From positions 248,001 through 312,000 of the forward strand of contig CAXXJM010000001.1 of the NCBI GenBank assembly GCA_963666475.2: a DNA stretch of 64,000 bases. Direction: 5' to 3'. This stretch comes from JBFHIZ01 sp963666475 (GTDB taxonomy: Bacteria; Bacillota; Clostridia; Lachnospirales; Lachnospiraceae). The notes beneath the pieces were generated by a model that saw only the letters and a list, made by a program, of their open reading frames with translations, had not been told where the DNA came from and ran no database searches. Position numbers and translations under genes: made by a program. Of the stretch, positions 26,834-35,380 are shown piece after piece (the first letter of the stretch is position 1; every line of letters begins with the position of its first letter).

Positions 26834-27964
26834 ATGAACGATTTAAACGAAATAAGAGAGAGAATCGATTACGTTGACCAGGAAATGGTCAGACTATTCG
26901 AAGAACGAATGGTACTTGCGAATGAGGTTGCCGAGTTCAAAATGAAGACGAACAAGAAGATTTTTGATCGCGAACGTGAGATGGAGAAATTAAAAAAAAT
27001 TAAAAGTTTAACATCCTCTGAATTTAATGCAAAAGGTGCAGTGGAACTTTTCTCACAGATTATGGCAATCAGTCGTAAGTTCCAATATCAAAAGCTGGGT
27101 GAGCTTAAAGGGAGTGCGGATTCTTTTTCTAGAATTACAGAAATCAATAAATCGTCCTGCAAGGTCGCTTATCAAGGACTGCCAGGTTCTTATTCAGAAG
27201 AAGCAATGAAGACCTATTTTGGGGAAGCAGTCGACTGTGTTTATGAAAAATCTTTTCGTGACATTATGGAAGTATTGGTAAATGGGAAAGTGGAATATGG
27301 AGTTTTGCCGATTGAAAATTCTACAGCTGGAATCGTACATGAGATTTATGACCTCTTGGTTTCATATGATGCCTATATTATTGCAGAAATTGTAATTCCT
27401 ATTCAGCACTGTCTCATGGCAAAGTCTGGTGCGAAAATAGAGGATATCAGACGTGTATATTCTCACCCACAATCCATTCTTCAAAGTGCTGGGTTTTTAA
27501 GTACGTTTCCGTATATTGAAGCGATACGTATGGATAACAATGCATTCGCTGCACAAAAAATCGCTCAGGAAGATCATATGGATCAGGCTGCAATCGCAAG
27601 CGAACATGCCGCTAAAATTTATGAGTTAGAAGTCCTGAAAAAACCAGTGAATGATATTGAAAATAATTCGACCCGATTTATTGTTGTTTCTAAAAATAAA
27701 GAGTATTTGGAGCAGGCGTACAAGATTAGTATTTCGTTCGAACTTCCGAACGAGAGTGCATCTTTATATCGAGCGCTTTCCCATATTATTTTTAATGATT
27801 TGAATATGACAAAAATTGAAAGCAGACCAATTAATCACAAAAATTGGGAGTATCGTTTCTTCGTTGATTTCGAAGGAAACTTGGAAGATGCATCAGTCAA
27901 AAATGCACTTCGAGGACTAGAGGAAGAAACCATGGATTTAAGAATTTTAGGCAATTATTTATAG
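26834..27964 (+). CDS. pheA: Bifunctional chorismate mutase / prephenate dehydratase
   Basis: 376 residues, taking chorismate to prephenate and then phenylpyruvate for phenylalanine. Residues 1-90 are an AroQ mutase domain (LNEIRERIDYVDQEMVRLFEERM ... EVAEFK). Residues ~108-285 are the dehydratase (VAYQGLPGSYSEEA, LPIENSTAGIVHEIYDLL, NNSTRFIVV). The last ~75 are an ACT domain that should bind phenylalanine as inhibitor (ISFELPNESASLYRAL, IESRPINHKNWEYRFFVDFEG). No T-box or trp-like leader is evident upstream. Confidence 0.95.
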   Translation: MNDLNEIRERIDYVDQEMVRLFEERMVLANEVAEFKMKTNKKIFDREREMEKLKKIKSLTSSEFNAKGAVELFSQIMAISRKFQYQKLGELKGSADSFSRITEINKSSCKVAYQGLPGSYSEEAMKTYFGEAVDCVYEKSFRDIMEVLVNGKVEYGVLPIENSTAGIVHEIYDLLVSYDAYIIAEIVIPIQHCLMAKSGAKIEDIRRVYSHPQSILQSAGFLSTFPYIEAIRMDNNAFAAQKIAQEDHMDQAAIASEHAAKIYELEVLKKPVNDIENNSTRFIVVSKNKEYLEQAYKISISFELPNESASLYRALSHIIFNDLNMTKIESRPINHKNWEYRFFVDFEGNLEDASVKNALRGLEEETMDLRILGNYL

Positions 27965-27979
27965 GGATGGTGAAGGATA

Positions 27980-29251
27980 TTGAATACCTTAATATATCGA
28001 TTTTCAGAAGATGGCATATTGAATAGAATGATTGACGCACTAGAACAGGCAGTGCCGTTTTCGGAAGAGAAAGAAAAGTGCTGGCATACACTATTGGGAG
28101 AAGCAATTTCTTATGGAATTGAAAAAGGGTACTCTGGGAACCTATGGAAGTGCTTGTTTGCAGAAGAATTGGCAATGAATGAGAATGCATATGCAAAATG
28201 TTTAGAATATGGATCAGATCAGACGGGCAGTATAGAAACAATTGTTTCGAATGATGTAGCAATTCTTTGGAAGCTGTTTCATTATGATTTTACTATGCTT
28301 GGAAAAATTTATCGTAATCAACCATTTTCTTATTTATCTGATTTTTCAGGAAATCTTCAGAGTGAGCGTAGTAGTTTTTCTTGTCAGGTAATCTCTTTTG
28401 AAAATCAACTTTCTTTCGCTGAAGATTCCGAGAATATGAAAGAAGTGATCAAGGATTTCTATAAAAATAATGGAGTTGGCATGCTTGGTATGTATAAAGC
28501 TTTTCGCATTAGTGATACCGAAGAGAAGACAACACTTGTTCCAATTGCAGAAATAGAGAAGACAACGCTTTCAGATTTGGTGGGATATGAAATCGCTAAA
28601 AAGAAATTGATAGCAAATACAGAAGCATTTGTTGAGGGAAGACCTGCAAATAACTGTCTTTTATTTGGTGACGCAGGAACAGGAAAATCTTCAAGTGTGA
28701 AAGCGATTTTAAATCAATACCATTCGAATGGCCTTCGCATGATTGAAGTATATAAGCATCAATTTCATAAGTTGAACGATCTGATTGAACAGATCAAGGA
28801 ACGTAATTATAAATTTATCATATATATGGACGATTTGAGCTTTGAAGATTTCGAAATCGAATATAAATACTTAAAAGGGATAATCGAAGGTGGATTGGCT
28901 AAAAAATCGAATCAGGTATTGATATATGCAACGTCCAACAGACGACATTTGATTCGCGAAAGTTATTCGGATAAAGAAGAGATTCGTGAGGATATGCATA
29001 CATCGGATACGGTACAGGAAAAACTTTCTCTGGTGGCAAGATTTGGTGTATCCATATTTTTCTGCAGACCAAATAAGAAAGAATTTCAGAAGATTGTAAC
29101 TACTCTTGCAAAGAAATATCAGATTCAACTATCAGAAGAAACGCTATTGTATGAGGCGAACAAGTGGGAACTTGCACATGGTGGACTATCAGGAAGGACC
29201 GCAAAGCAATTTATTGATTATATTCGCGGTGAAAATAGTAACGAGCATTGA
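27980..29251 (+). CDS. DUF815-family AAA-type ATPase
   Basis: 423 residues, read from a TTG start; a stop codon three codons upstream excludes earlier starts and GAAGG precedes the TTG. The N-terminal ~190 residues are an uncharacterised helical region. The ATPase has Walker A LFGDAGTGKSSSVKAIL near residue 228, Walker B KFIIYMDDLSFED near 276, and a sensor-like ATSNRRHLI near 316. The YATSNRRHL segment and length match DUF815 proteins. Cellular role is unknown. It lies between pheA and maf on the same strand, probably in one transcript. Confidence 0.85.
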   Translation: MNTLIYRFSEDGILNRMIDALEQAVPFSEEKEKCWHTLLGEAISYGIEKGYSGNLWKCLFAEELAMNENAYAKCLEYGSDQTGSIETIVSNDVAILWKLFHYDFTMLGKIYRNQPFSYLSDFSGNLQSERSSFSCQVISFENQLSFAEDSENMKEVIKDFYKNNGVGMLGMYKAFRISDTEEKTTLVPIAEIEKTTLSDLVGYEIAKKKLIANTEAFVEGRPANNCLLFGDAGTGKSSSVKAILNQYHSNGLRMIEVYKHQFHKLNDLIEQIKERNYKFIIYMDDLSFEDFEIEYKYLKGIIEGGLAKKSNQVLIYATSNRRHLIRESYSDKEEIREDMHTSDTVQEKLSLVARFGVSIFFCRPNKKEFQKIVTTLAKKYQIQLSEETLLYEANKWELAHGGLSGRTAKQFIDYIRGENSNEH

Positions 29252-29282
29252 ACTGTTTGATAAATAAGAGAGGGTATTGGTC

Positions 29283-29882
29283 ATGAATACAAAACGAATT
29301 ATATTAGGCTCAGGTTCTCCAAGAAGAAAAGAAATTTTGGAACAGGTGGGTATCTCGTTTGAAGTCATAGCAGGGAATAAAGATGAGATTATCACGAAGA
29401 AAAAACCGAAAGATATTGTTTGCGAATTGTCATTGCAAAAAGCAGGTGACGTAAAGGGAATTCTTCAAAATGAAAGGAAGGATACAGAGGATCTATTGAT
29501 TATATGTGCGGATACGATGGTAGCAAAAGGCAGGAAAATCCTCGGAAAACCGAAGTCGAAAGAACAGGCGGTGGAAATGTTATCGATGCTTCAAAATGGA
29601 TCTCATCAAGTGTATACAGGGGTGACATTGCTTTCCGTTGTTGATGGGAAAGAGCAGCTGGATACCTTCTATTCTGTGACAAAAGTATATATGGATGCTA
29701 TGAGTAATGCAGAAATCTGGAGCTATATCGAAACGGGAGAATGTATGGATAAAGCGGGATCGTATGCAATTCAGGGATATGGTGCAAAATACATTAAAAA
29801 AATTGTGGGAGATTACTATAATGTGATGGGACTTCCTGTCGAAAAAGTATATCATAGAGTTCCAAAAAAATTTTTTTCTTAA
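29283..29882 (+). CDS. maf: Maf-family nucleoside triphosphate pyrophosphatase
   Basis: 199 residues. Maf proteins hydrolyse non-canonical or modified NTPs (dTTP/UTP/m5UTP) to monophosphates. Family motifs: the N-terminal LGSGSPRRKEIL, the catalytic region ICADTMVAKGRKILGKP (ADTxV), and the C-terminal GSYAIQGYGAKYI. The ATG at 29283 gives the usual MNTKRIILGSGSPRR; a TTG two codons earlier is possible. GAGAGGG precedes it. Confidence 0.93.
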   Translation: MNTKRIILGSGSPRRKEILEQVGISFEVIAGNKDEIITKKKPKDIVCELSLQKAGDVKGILQNERKDTEDLLIICADTMVAKGRKILGKPKSKEQAVEMLSMLQNGSHQVYTGVTLLSVVDGKEQLDTFYSVTKVYMDAMSNAEIWSYIETGECMDKAGSYAIQGYGAKYIKKIVGDYYNVMGLPVEKVYHRVPKKFFS

Positions 29883-29889
29883 AAAGTTA

Positions 29890-29918
29890 TTGACAAGACA
29901 GTTGAATGATATTATAAA
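29890..29918 (+). promoter_or_regulatory. Sigma-A promoter of the small acidic-protein gene
   Basis: TTGACA, 17-base spacer, TATAAA, the closest match to consensus I found in the window. It starts eight bases after the maf stop and gives a ~35-base leader. Confidence 0.8.
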
Positions 29919-29961
29919 GAAAGTGTAGTAGATACAAATAAGATTTTATAGGAGAATAGAT

Positions 29962-30225
29962 ATGAATGAATATGATGACGTAGTACTGGATTGTTTTTTG
30001 AGAAATCAGTTACAACTCTTTCCAGAACCAGTTGCTTCAAATCGTGAGGCTGCAGAACAGTTTTTGGAAGACAGTATGGCCATAGTAGTGGACTCTGTTG
30101 ACGAAGTGTTAGAATTTTTTGAAGAAGAGGGCATAGACTTAGAAGGAGCGGATGCTGACTCTATTTTAGACGCTGAAGAAGTGTTTGATATTGGAGATGG
30201 AAGATATCTGATCGTTCAGGGATAA
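29962..30225 (+). CDS. Small acidic protein of unknown function
   Basis: 87 residues with a strikingly acidic composition (the middle reads SVDEVLEFFEEEGIDLEGAD, then DADSILDAEEVF). AGGAG lies 9 bases before the ATG. No transmembrane segment, Cys pair or recognised motif; it looks like a compact helical domain ending in a GDGRYLIV strand. It has its own near-consensus promoter and a perfect terminator, so it is a well-expressed single gene. I recall similar small acidic proteins in other Lachnospiraceae but know of no function. Confidence 0.8.
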   Translation: MNEYDDVVLDCFLRNQLQLFPEPVASNREAAEQFLEDSMAIVVDSVDEVLEFFEEEGIDLEGADADSILDAEEVFDIGDGRYLIVQG

Positions 30226-30260
30226 GGGCATCAGGCATTCGAAAAGAATCATGAGAATAT

Positions 30261-30297
30261 AAAAGACCGAGTTCTACAATGTAGAACTCGGTCTTTT
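30261..30297. terminator. Bidirectional terminator
   Basis: Perfect 17-bp stem, AAAAGACCGAGTTCTAC / GTAGAACTCGGTCTTTT, loop AAT. With A4 at one end and T4 at the other it serves both the small acidic-protein gene and the convergent Cof-type gene, whose stop lies five bases away. Confidence 0.92.
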
Positions 30298-30301
30298 ATA
30301 T

Positions 30302-31111
30302 TTAGTCTTTTGTGAATTGTTCGATGATTTCCAATAATCCATCGTGATCATTATCATTTTTTGTAATATAATCAGCTTTATTCTTCACTTCGTCGGTTGC
30401 ATTTTGCATGGCAACTCCGAGATGTGCAGTTTCAATCATGGTTAAATCATTTGGAGCATCTCCGACTGCGATTGTATCGTCCATGGAAGCTCCAACATAT
30501 GAAACGATTCTTTCGACAGCGGCGCCTTTTCCAGCAGTATTTGAGAATATCTCAAGGTAATGTGCATTCGACATCAGTAGTGTGAGTGAGTGATTACTAA
30601 TTTCATTTACTTTGTCGATAAATGGTGTAAGATCTTTTGTTTCATCCAGGCTGATTGCCAACATTTTATGTGGCTCCATATCTAATGCTGTAGGAATATC
30701 TTCGACAACCTGTGCAACCATGGAAACGTGATTTTCATAGTCATCCAATTCTTTATTTCGAAATTCACTCAAAATATGAGTGCGATTATAGGTATGGCTG
30801 TGCAACTTATTTTGGTATGCTGCATCTAAAATTTGTCTTACCATATCCTTAGGTATCGCTGCCTGAAAAATGACATGATCATTTTCACAATCATAAAGTT
30901 TTGCTCCATTGTAAGAGGATATGTAGAGATTTTTGTTTGGAAGACGTAAATAATCCTTCACATGCATAACACCTGGTTCGGGTCTGCCTGAACATAAGAT
31001 CAACTTACCACCGTTGTCCATGAAGGATATGAGTGCCAGTCTTAATTTTTCGGAAATCGTGTGTTGTGTGGTAAGGAGTGTTCCGTCAATATCTGTAAAT
31101 AGTAATTTCAT
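30302..31111 (-). CDS. Cof-type HAD-superfamily phosphatase
   Basis: 269 residues. HAD motif I is FTDIDGTLLTTQHTIS (nucleophile Asp in DIDGT), motif II SGR in LCSGRPEPG, and motif IV AVGDAPNDLTMIETAHLGVAM near residue 215. The C2-type cap between them marks the Cof subgroup, which dephosphorylates sugar phosphates, pyridoxal phosphate or flavin intermediates. Specificity cannot be told. It follows the PHP phosphoesterase gene by nine bases and is the last of a three-gene minus-strand operon. Confidence 0.92.
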   Translation of the reverse strand: MKLLFTDIDGTLLTTQHTISEKLRLALISFMDNGGKLILCSGRPEPGVMHVKDYLRLPNKNLYISSYNGAKLYDCENDHVIFQAAIPKDMVRQILDAAYQNKLHSHTYNRTHILSEFRNKELDDYENHVSMVAQVVEDIPTALDMEPHKMLAISLDETKDLTPFIDKVNEISNHSLTLLMSNAHYLEIFSNTAGKGAAVERIVSYVGASMDDTIAVGDAPNDLTMIETAHLGVAMQNATDEVKNKADYITKNDNDHDGLLEIIEQFTKD

Positions 31112-31120
31112 ATAGAACCT

Positions 31121-31987
31121 TTATTCTTTCTTATTATTTAAATAAATATTAAAATCATCGATAAAAGAAGAAGGGACAAATAACTTTCCTTGTCCTTTAC
31201 CAATCTGAATAGTTGGTTTCAGCGCCCCATGAAAATCGGAACCACCACTTTCCATTAGATGATTTTTCTTTGCCAGTCTTTTGATAAATGCGGTATCGCT
31301 TGTAGAATAGGTAGAATAAGTGGTTTCAATCCCTTTTAATCCAGCGTTCGCAAGTATTTCCACAAAATCTTCTAAACTTTTCTTTGACATTTTGTAAATC
31401 GTTGGATGAGCTAAGATTGGAATTCCGCCAGTTTCTTTGATTATCGAAATCCCTTGTTGCGGAGTAATGTGTTCTCTGGGAATATAGCAAGAAGCATTGT
31501 CACCGACATATCTCTCAAATGCTTCTTTTACACTTTTTACGTGACCGTGCTTGTATAGATATGTAGCATAATGTGCTCTTGTAATAACTGATTCTGGATA
31601 TTCCGTCAAAAGATCTTCGTAAGAGAGTTTGATATGATGCTTTTCGAACTCGGCACACATTTTTTTGTTTCGGATAGTTCTTGCTTCAATGATGTCTTTC
31701 AAATGATTTTCAAGCGCTTTGGATGTCGGATCGATAAATAATCCAATTAGATGAATGTCTATTTTGCCATATGCAGTAGAAAGTTCAATACCTGGAATAA
31801 CTTGAATTGGTTTGTCCTTTGCATAATTCATCGCTTCAGACAACCCAGCTGTTGTGTCGTGATCAGTTAAAGCAACAGCGCCTAAATTTGCTTTAAGCGC
31901 TGCGTCAATCAACTCTGTTGGGGTCAGTGAACCATCCGATTTTGTTGAATGTGTATGTAGATCGATCGGGTAGATCTTTCTTTCCAT
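31121..31987 (-). CDS. PHP-domain phosphoesterase (YciV/TrpH-like)
   Basis: 288 residues. The polymerase-and-histidinol-phosphatase fold has its metal ligands in DLHTHSTKSDGSLTP, ALTDHDTTAG, GIELST, ILAHPTIY and SGGSDFHG. Relatives hydrolyse 3',5'-bisphosphonucleosides or act as RNA/DNA 5'-3' exonucleases. The start overlaps the ABC-F stop by one base (TAATG), so translation is coupled to the upstream gene. Confidence 0.9.
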   Translation of the reverse strand: MERKIYPIDLHTHSTKSDGSLTPTELIDAALKANLGAVALTDHDTTAGLSEAMNYAKDKPIQVIPGIELSTAYGKIDIHLIGLFIDPTSKALENHLKDIIEARTIRNKKMCAEFEKHHIKLSYEDLLTEYPESVITRAHYATYLYKHGHVKSVKEAFERYVGDNASCYIPREHITPQQGISIIKETGGIPILAHPTIYKMSKKSLEDFVEILANAGLKGIETTYSTYSTSDTAFIKRLAKKNHLMESGGSDFHGALKPTIQIGKGQGKLFVPSSFIDDFNIYLNNKKE

Positions 31988-33624
31988 TAATTTGTATCCT
32001 CATCGTTTTCATCGGTATAAACAAAACGTTTTGCTGCATCTTCATCCATTTCCAAGTACTCATCATAGGTTGTCATTTTATCAATGATTTGCCCATTTGG
32101 AAGTATTTCAATAATGCGATTTGCAGTTGTTTGAACAATCTGATGATCTTGGGACGAGAAGAAAACTGCACCAGGAAACTTGATCATTCCATCGTTGAGT
32201 GCGGTTATGGATTCCATGTCCAGATGGTTTGTAGGTTCATCAAATATCAAACAGTTTGCCCCTGAAATCATCATTTTAGAGAGCAAGCAGCGAACTTTTT
32301 CACCACCGGATAAAACTTTTACTTTCTTTACGCCATCTTCACCAGGGAAGAGCATTCTTCCTAGGAATCCGCGTACATAAGTGACATCTTTGACTGGGGA
32401 ATAGCCCATTAGCCAGTCGGTAATTGTATAGTTGTTATCAAATTCTGCGGTATGATCTTTTGGGAAATATGCTTGAGATGTTGTGATTCCCCATTTGTAA
32501 CTTCCTTCATCTGGTTCCATTTCACCACTAATAATTTTAAAGAAGACGGTTTTGGCAAGCTCGTTTCCGCCAACAAAAGCGATTTTATCTTCTCGACTTG
32601 CGATAAATGATACATGATCAAGTACAAGCTCTCCGTTGATGGTTTTTGTGAGGTTTTCAACACTTAAGACTTCATTACCAATCTCGCGATCTGGTCTAAA
32701 GTCAATATATGGATATTTACGACTAGAAGGTTTAAGGGTATCGAGTTCGATTTTATCCAAAGCTTTCTTTCTAGAAGTTGCCTGTTTCGATTTTGAAGCA
32801 TTTGCAGAGAAGCGAGAGATAAACTCCTGGAGCTCTTTAATTTTATCCTCTTTCTTTTTGTTTGCTTCGCGCATTTGTTTTACGAGTAATTGACTAGATT
32901 CATACCAAAAATCATAGTTTCCGGCAAACACTTGAATTTTTCCGTAGTCGATATCGGCAATATGAGTACAAACTTTGTTTAGGAAATAACGGTCATGAGA
33001 AACAACGATTACAGTATTCTCGAAGTTGATCAAAAACTCTTCAAGCCATTCAATTGCAGCCATGTCTAAATGGTTTGTAGGCTCATCGAGCAATAGGATG
33101 TCTGGAGTACCAAACAATGCTTTTGCAAGAAGAACTTTAACTTTAAGACTTCCTGGCAATTCACTAATCAGAGAGTAATGAAATTCCGAATCAATGCCAA
33201 GTCCGTTTAAGAGCATTGCAGCATCGGATTCTGCTTCCCAACCATTCATATCTGCGAATTCGCCTTCTAATTCACTGGCGCGAATTCCATCTTCGTCCGT
33301 AAAATCTTCTTTCGCATAGATGATTTCTTTTTCTTTCATAATCTCGTATAGACGGACATTACCCATGATGACCGTATCCAGGACTTGAAATTCATCGTAT
33401 TTAAAGTGATCCTGTTCAAGGAACGATAAACGTTGTCCAGGAGTAATTACGATTTCCCCATTCGTCGTTTCTAACTGTGAGGAAAGAATTTTTAAAAAAG
33501 TAGATTTTCCGGAACCGTTTGCTCCGATTAACCCATAACAGTTTCCTTCGGTAAATTTAATATTGACATCTTCGAATAAGGCTTTTTTCCCAATTCGATA
33601 GGTTACATTGTTTGCGCTTATCAT
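31987..33624 (-). CDS. ABC-F family ribosome-associated ATPase (YkpA/YbiT type)
   Basis: 545 residues, no membrane segments. Two ABC domains: Walker A GANGSGKST near residue 38, with LSGGEKVRCLLSKMM as the second signature and FDEPTNHLDM as the second Walker B; the first domain has LLLDEPTNHLDM. The first signature motif is degenerate (SELPGSLKVKVLLAKAL, LSGG replaced by LPGS). A charged linker of ~80 residues between domains is the tRNA-contacting P-site interaction motif of ABC-F proteins. It probably acts on stalled or initiating ribosomes; resistance function is possible but subgroup placement argues for a housekeeping role. Confidence 0.92.
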   Translation of the reverse strand: MISANNVTYRIGKKALFEDVNIKFTEGNCYGLIGANGSGKSTFLKILSSQLETTNGEIVITPGQRLSFLEQDHFKYDEFQVLDTVIMGNVRLYEIMKEKEIIYAKEDFTDEDGIRASELEGEFADMNGWEAESDAAMLLNGLGIDSEFHYSLISELPGSLKVKVLLAKALFGTPDILLLDEPTNHLDMAAIEWLEEFLINFENTVIVVSHDRYFLNKVCTHIADIDYGKIQVFAGNYDFWYESSQLLVKQMREANKKKEDKIKELQEFISRFSANASKSKQATSRKKALDKIELDTLKPSSRKYPYIDFRPDREIGNEVLSVENLTKTINGELVLDHVSFIASREDKIAFVGGNELAKTVFFKIISGEMEPDEGSYKWGITTSQAYFPKDHTAEFDNNYTITDWLMGYSPVKDVTYVRGFLGRMLFPGEDGVKKVKVLSGGEKVRCLLSKMMISGANCLIFDEPTNHLDMESITALNDGMIKFPGAVFFSSQDHQIVQTTANRIIEILPNGQIIDKMTTYDEYLEMDEDAAKRFVYTDENDEDTN

Positions 33625-33731
33625 TTTTTGACTCCTTTTGTACTTATATTTATAGCATATATTTTCTCATACGTTATACATTGTACTGTTTTATAGGAAT
33701 TTTGCAATAGATAAATGCCTAAAATGATAAT

Positions 33732-34832
33732 TTATTCGCAAATAATGCGATTTTTTCCCATTCGTTTCCCTTTATATAGGTTTTCATCGGCTTTATCAAG
33801 GACTTCTTCGCTAGACCATCCAGAATGAAATTCTGAAACACCAATTGTTACACTATAAGTAATTTCCTGATCGCCTACATCGACCGTGTTTTTTGAGACT
33901 TCGTCTAAAACTCGGTTCGCTATTAGATTAGCGATTGGTGCACCTCCACGTACAAGAATTACAAATTCTTCACCACCCCATCTGCAGGCACAATCGAATT
34001 CTCGAATATTATTTTTAATAATAGAACTAAAATTTTTTAGTACAAGATCCCCTTTATGGTGCCCATAAGTGTCATTAATTTGTTTGAAATTATCAATGTC
34101 GCACATTAAAATTGAGAAGTGAAAAGGGACAATGTTGACTTTCTGGATGGTTTGTTCTAAAAAGGATTTCATATACCTACGGTTAGGCAGCGATGTTAAA
34201 AGATCCTGATTTGCATAAAGATCAAGTTTTGAATTTTTTTCTTCTAAACTTTGTTGCCGGTGCGCAGATTCATTCGTAAATATTTTGCAAACAGCAATGA
34301 TGACGATAAGTGTAAAGGTTGCATTGATAAAATAACTAAACATTGCTAGGTTAGGTTTTTCGTTGAGTGGTTGCGCAATCGGAGTGAAGTAAAGCAGAAT
34401 TTTAGATAGAATAAAGACCAGTAAAGAGATTATAGATAAAACTCCTGGGTGAAGTAAAAATTTGCGATTTTTTTTCAGACTATAAGATACAAAATAGGAG
34501 AAAGGGATGAGCGTAATTGCATGGAGTGAGATTCCATAATCTTCTGTTAAAAAATAAGACGTGCATAATATATATAGTAAAACTTCACAATACACCATGA
34601 GATATGCAAGGATAAACATACCTTTCCTAGTGATTATTAATATTAGAATCGTTAAGAGAACAAATATAAAAGATAAAAATGCAAGTAAATTCGAGCCACT
34701 TACAAGGAAAAAAATCCCGTAAAGTAGCAATAGCGGAATGATTAAAAATATGGTTGGGAAAAAACCTGTATATGTTGAATAGGTGTTATTTCCGCGCAAC
34801 AAAGCTTTGAAGTAAGTTCTTGTTCGACTCAT
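33732..34832 (-). CDS. Membrane diguanylate cyclase (GGDEF)
   Basis: 366 residues: about six transmembrane helices in the first ~195, a short coiled-coil linker, then a GGDEF domain from ~205. The active-site loop is RWGGEEFVILV (GGEEF, an active variant), with an RxxD inhibitory site (REFD) five residues earlier, so product feedback is expected. Substrate loops DIDNFKQINDTYGHHKGD are intact. It makes cyclic di-GMP in response to a membrane signal. No EAL gene or cyclic-di-GMP riboswitch is visible nearby. It is divergent from groESL. Confidence 0.93.
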   Translation of the reverse strand: MSRTRTYFKALLRGNNTYSTYTGFFPTIFLIIPLLLLYGIFFLVSGSNLLAFLSFIFVLLTILILIITRKGMFILAYLMVYCEVLLYILCTSYFLTEDYGISLHAITLIPFSYFVSYSLKKNRKFLLHPGVLSIISLLVFILSKILLYFTPIAQPLNEKPNLAMFSYFINATFTLIVIIAVCKIFTNESAHRQQSLEEKNSKLDLYANQDLLTSLPNRRYMKSFLEQTIQKVNIVPFHFSILMCDIDNFKQINDTYGHHKGDLVLKNFSSIIKNNIREFDCACRWGGEEFVILVRGGAPIANLIANRVLDEVSKNTVDVGDQEITYSVTIGVSEFHSGWSSEEVLDKADENLYKGKRMGKNRIICE

Positions 34833-35003
34833 ATTATTGTACCTTTTTGTTAAATTATTAGCATCTAGTACTATTTTACCAAAGAGTGATTAAAATTCAA
34901 GAGAAATCACCAAAAAAAATCACGAATATGATAAGTATTATATTTTCTTAAAATTTTCTTCATAATTTTTTTATAATATTTAAAAAATTTTATTGGTTTT
35001 TTA

Positions 35004-35023
35004 TTTTACACAATTTTGTAAAA
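35004..35023. promoter_or_regulatory. Inverted repeat over the groES -35 element
   Basis: TTTTACA, six bases, TGTAAAA: a perfect 7-bp inverted repeat that contains the -35 hexamer. It could be an operator, but AT-rich sequence makes chance occurrence plausible. Confidence 0.35.
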
Positions 35024-35033
35024 AATGTATAAT
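35005..35033 (+). promoter_or_regulatory. groESL promoter (sigma-A type)
   Basis: TTTACA, 17-base spacer, TATAAT; predicted start near 35040, about 30 bases before the groES ATG. No CIRCE element is present in the region. Confidence 0.75.
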
Positions 35034-35070
35034 GGTTTAAGATTCAAACTATATTAGGGAGGAAATCACT

Positions 35071-35355
35071 ATGAAACTAAAACCATTAGGAGATCGAGTG
35101 GTACTACAACAGTTAGTAGCGGAAGAAACAACAAAATCAGGAATTGTATTACCTGGGACTGGGAAAGAAAAACCTCAACAGGCACGTGTTGTTGCTGTTG
35201 GACCGGGAGGCATGGTGGATGGTAAAGAAATTACGATGGACGTAACAGTAGGCCAACATGTAATCTATTCAAAATATGCAGGAACAGAAGTGACTGTAGA
35301 TGACGAAGAATATATTGTTGTGAAGCAGAACGATATATTGGCTATTTTAGAATAA
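35071..35355 (+). CDS. groES: Co-chaperonin GroES
   Basis: 94-residue lid of the GroEL folding chamber. The N-terminal KPLGDRVVLQQL, the mobile loop with SGIVLPGTGKEKPQQARVVAVGPG, and the C-terminal DILAIL are all typical. A strong GGAGG precedes it and groEL follows by 25 bases. Confidence 0.97.
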   Translation: MKLKPLGDRVVLQQLVAEETTKSGIVLPGTGKEKPQQARVVAVGPGGMVDGKEITMDVTVGQHVIYSKYAGTEVTVDDEEYIVVKQNDILAILE

Positions 35356-35380
35356 ACTACGACCTTAGGAGGAAAGATAG

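Noticed and set aside
34858..34892. CIRCE-like half sites TTAGCATCT and GAGTGATTA upstream of groES
   Set aside because: Spacing is 17 instead of 9 and each half has mismatches; they lie ~115 bases from the -35 box. Not a credible HrcA site.
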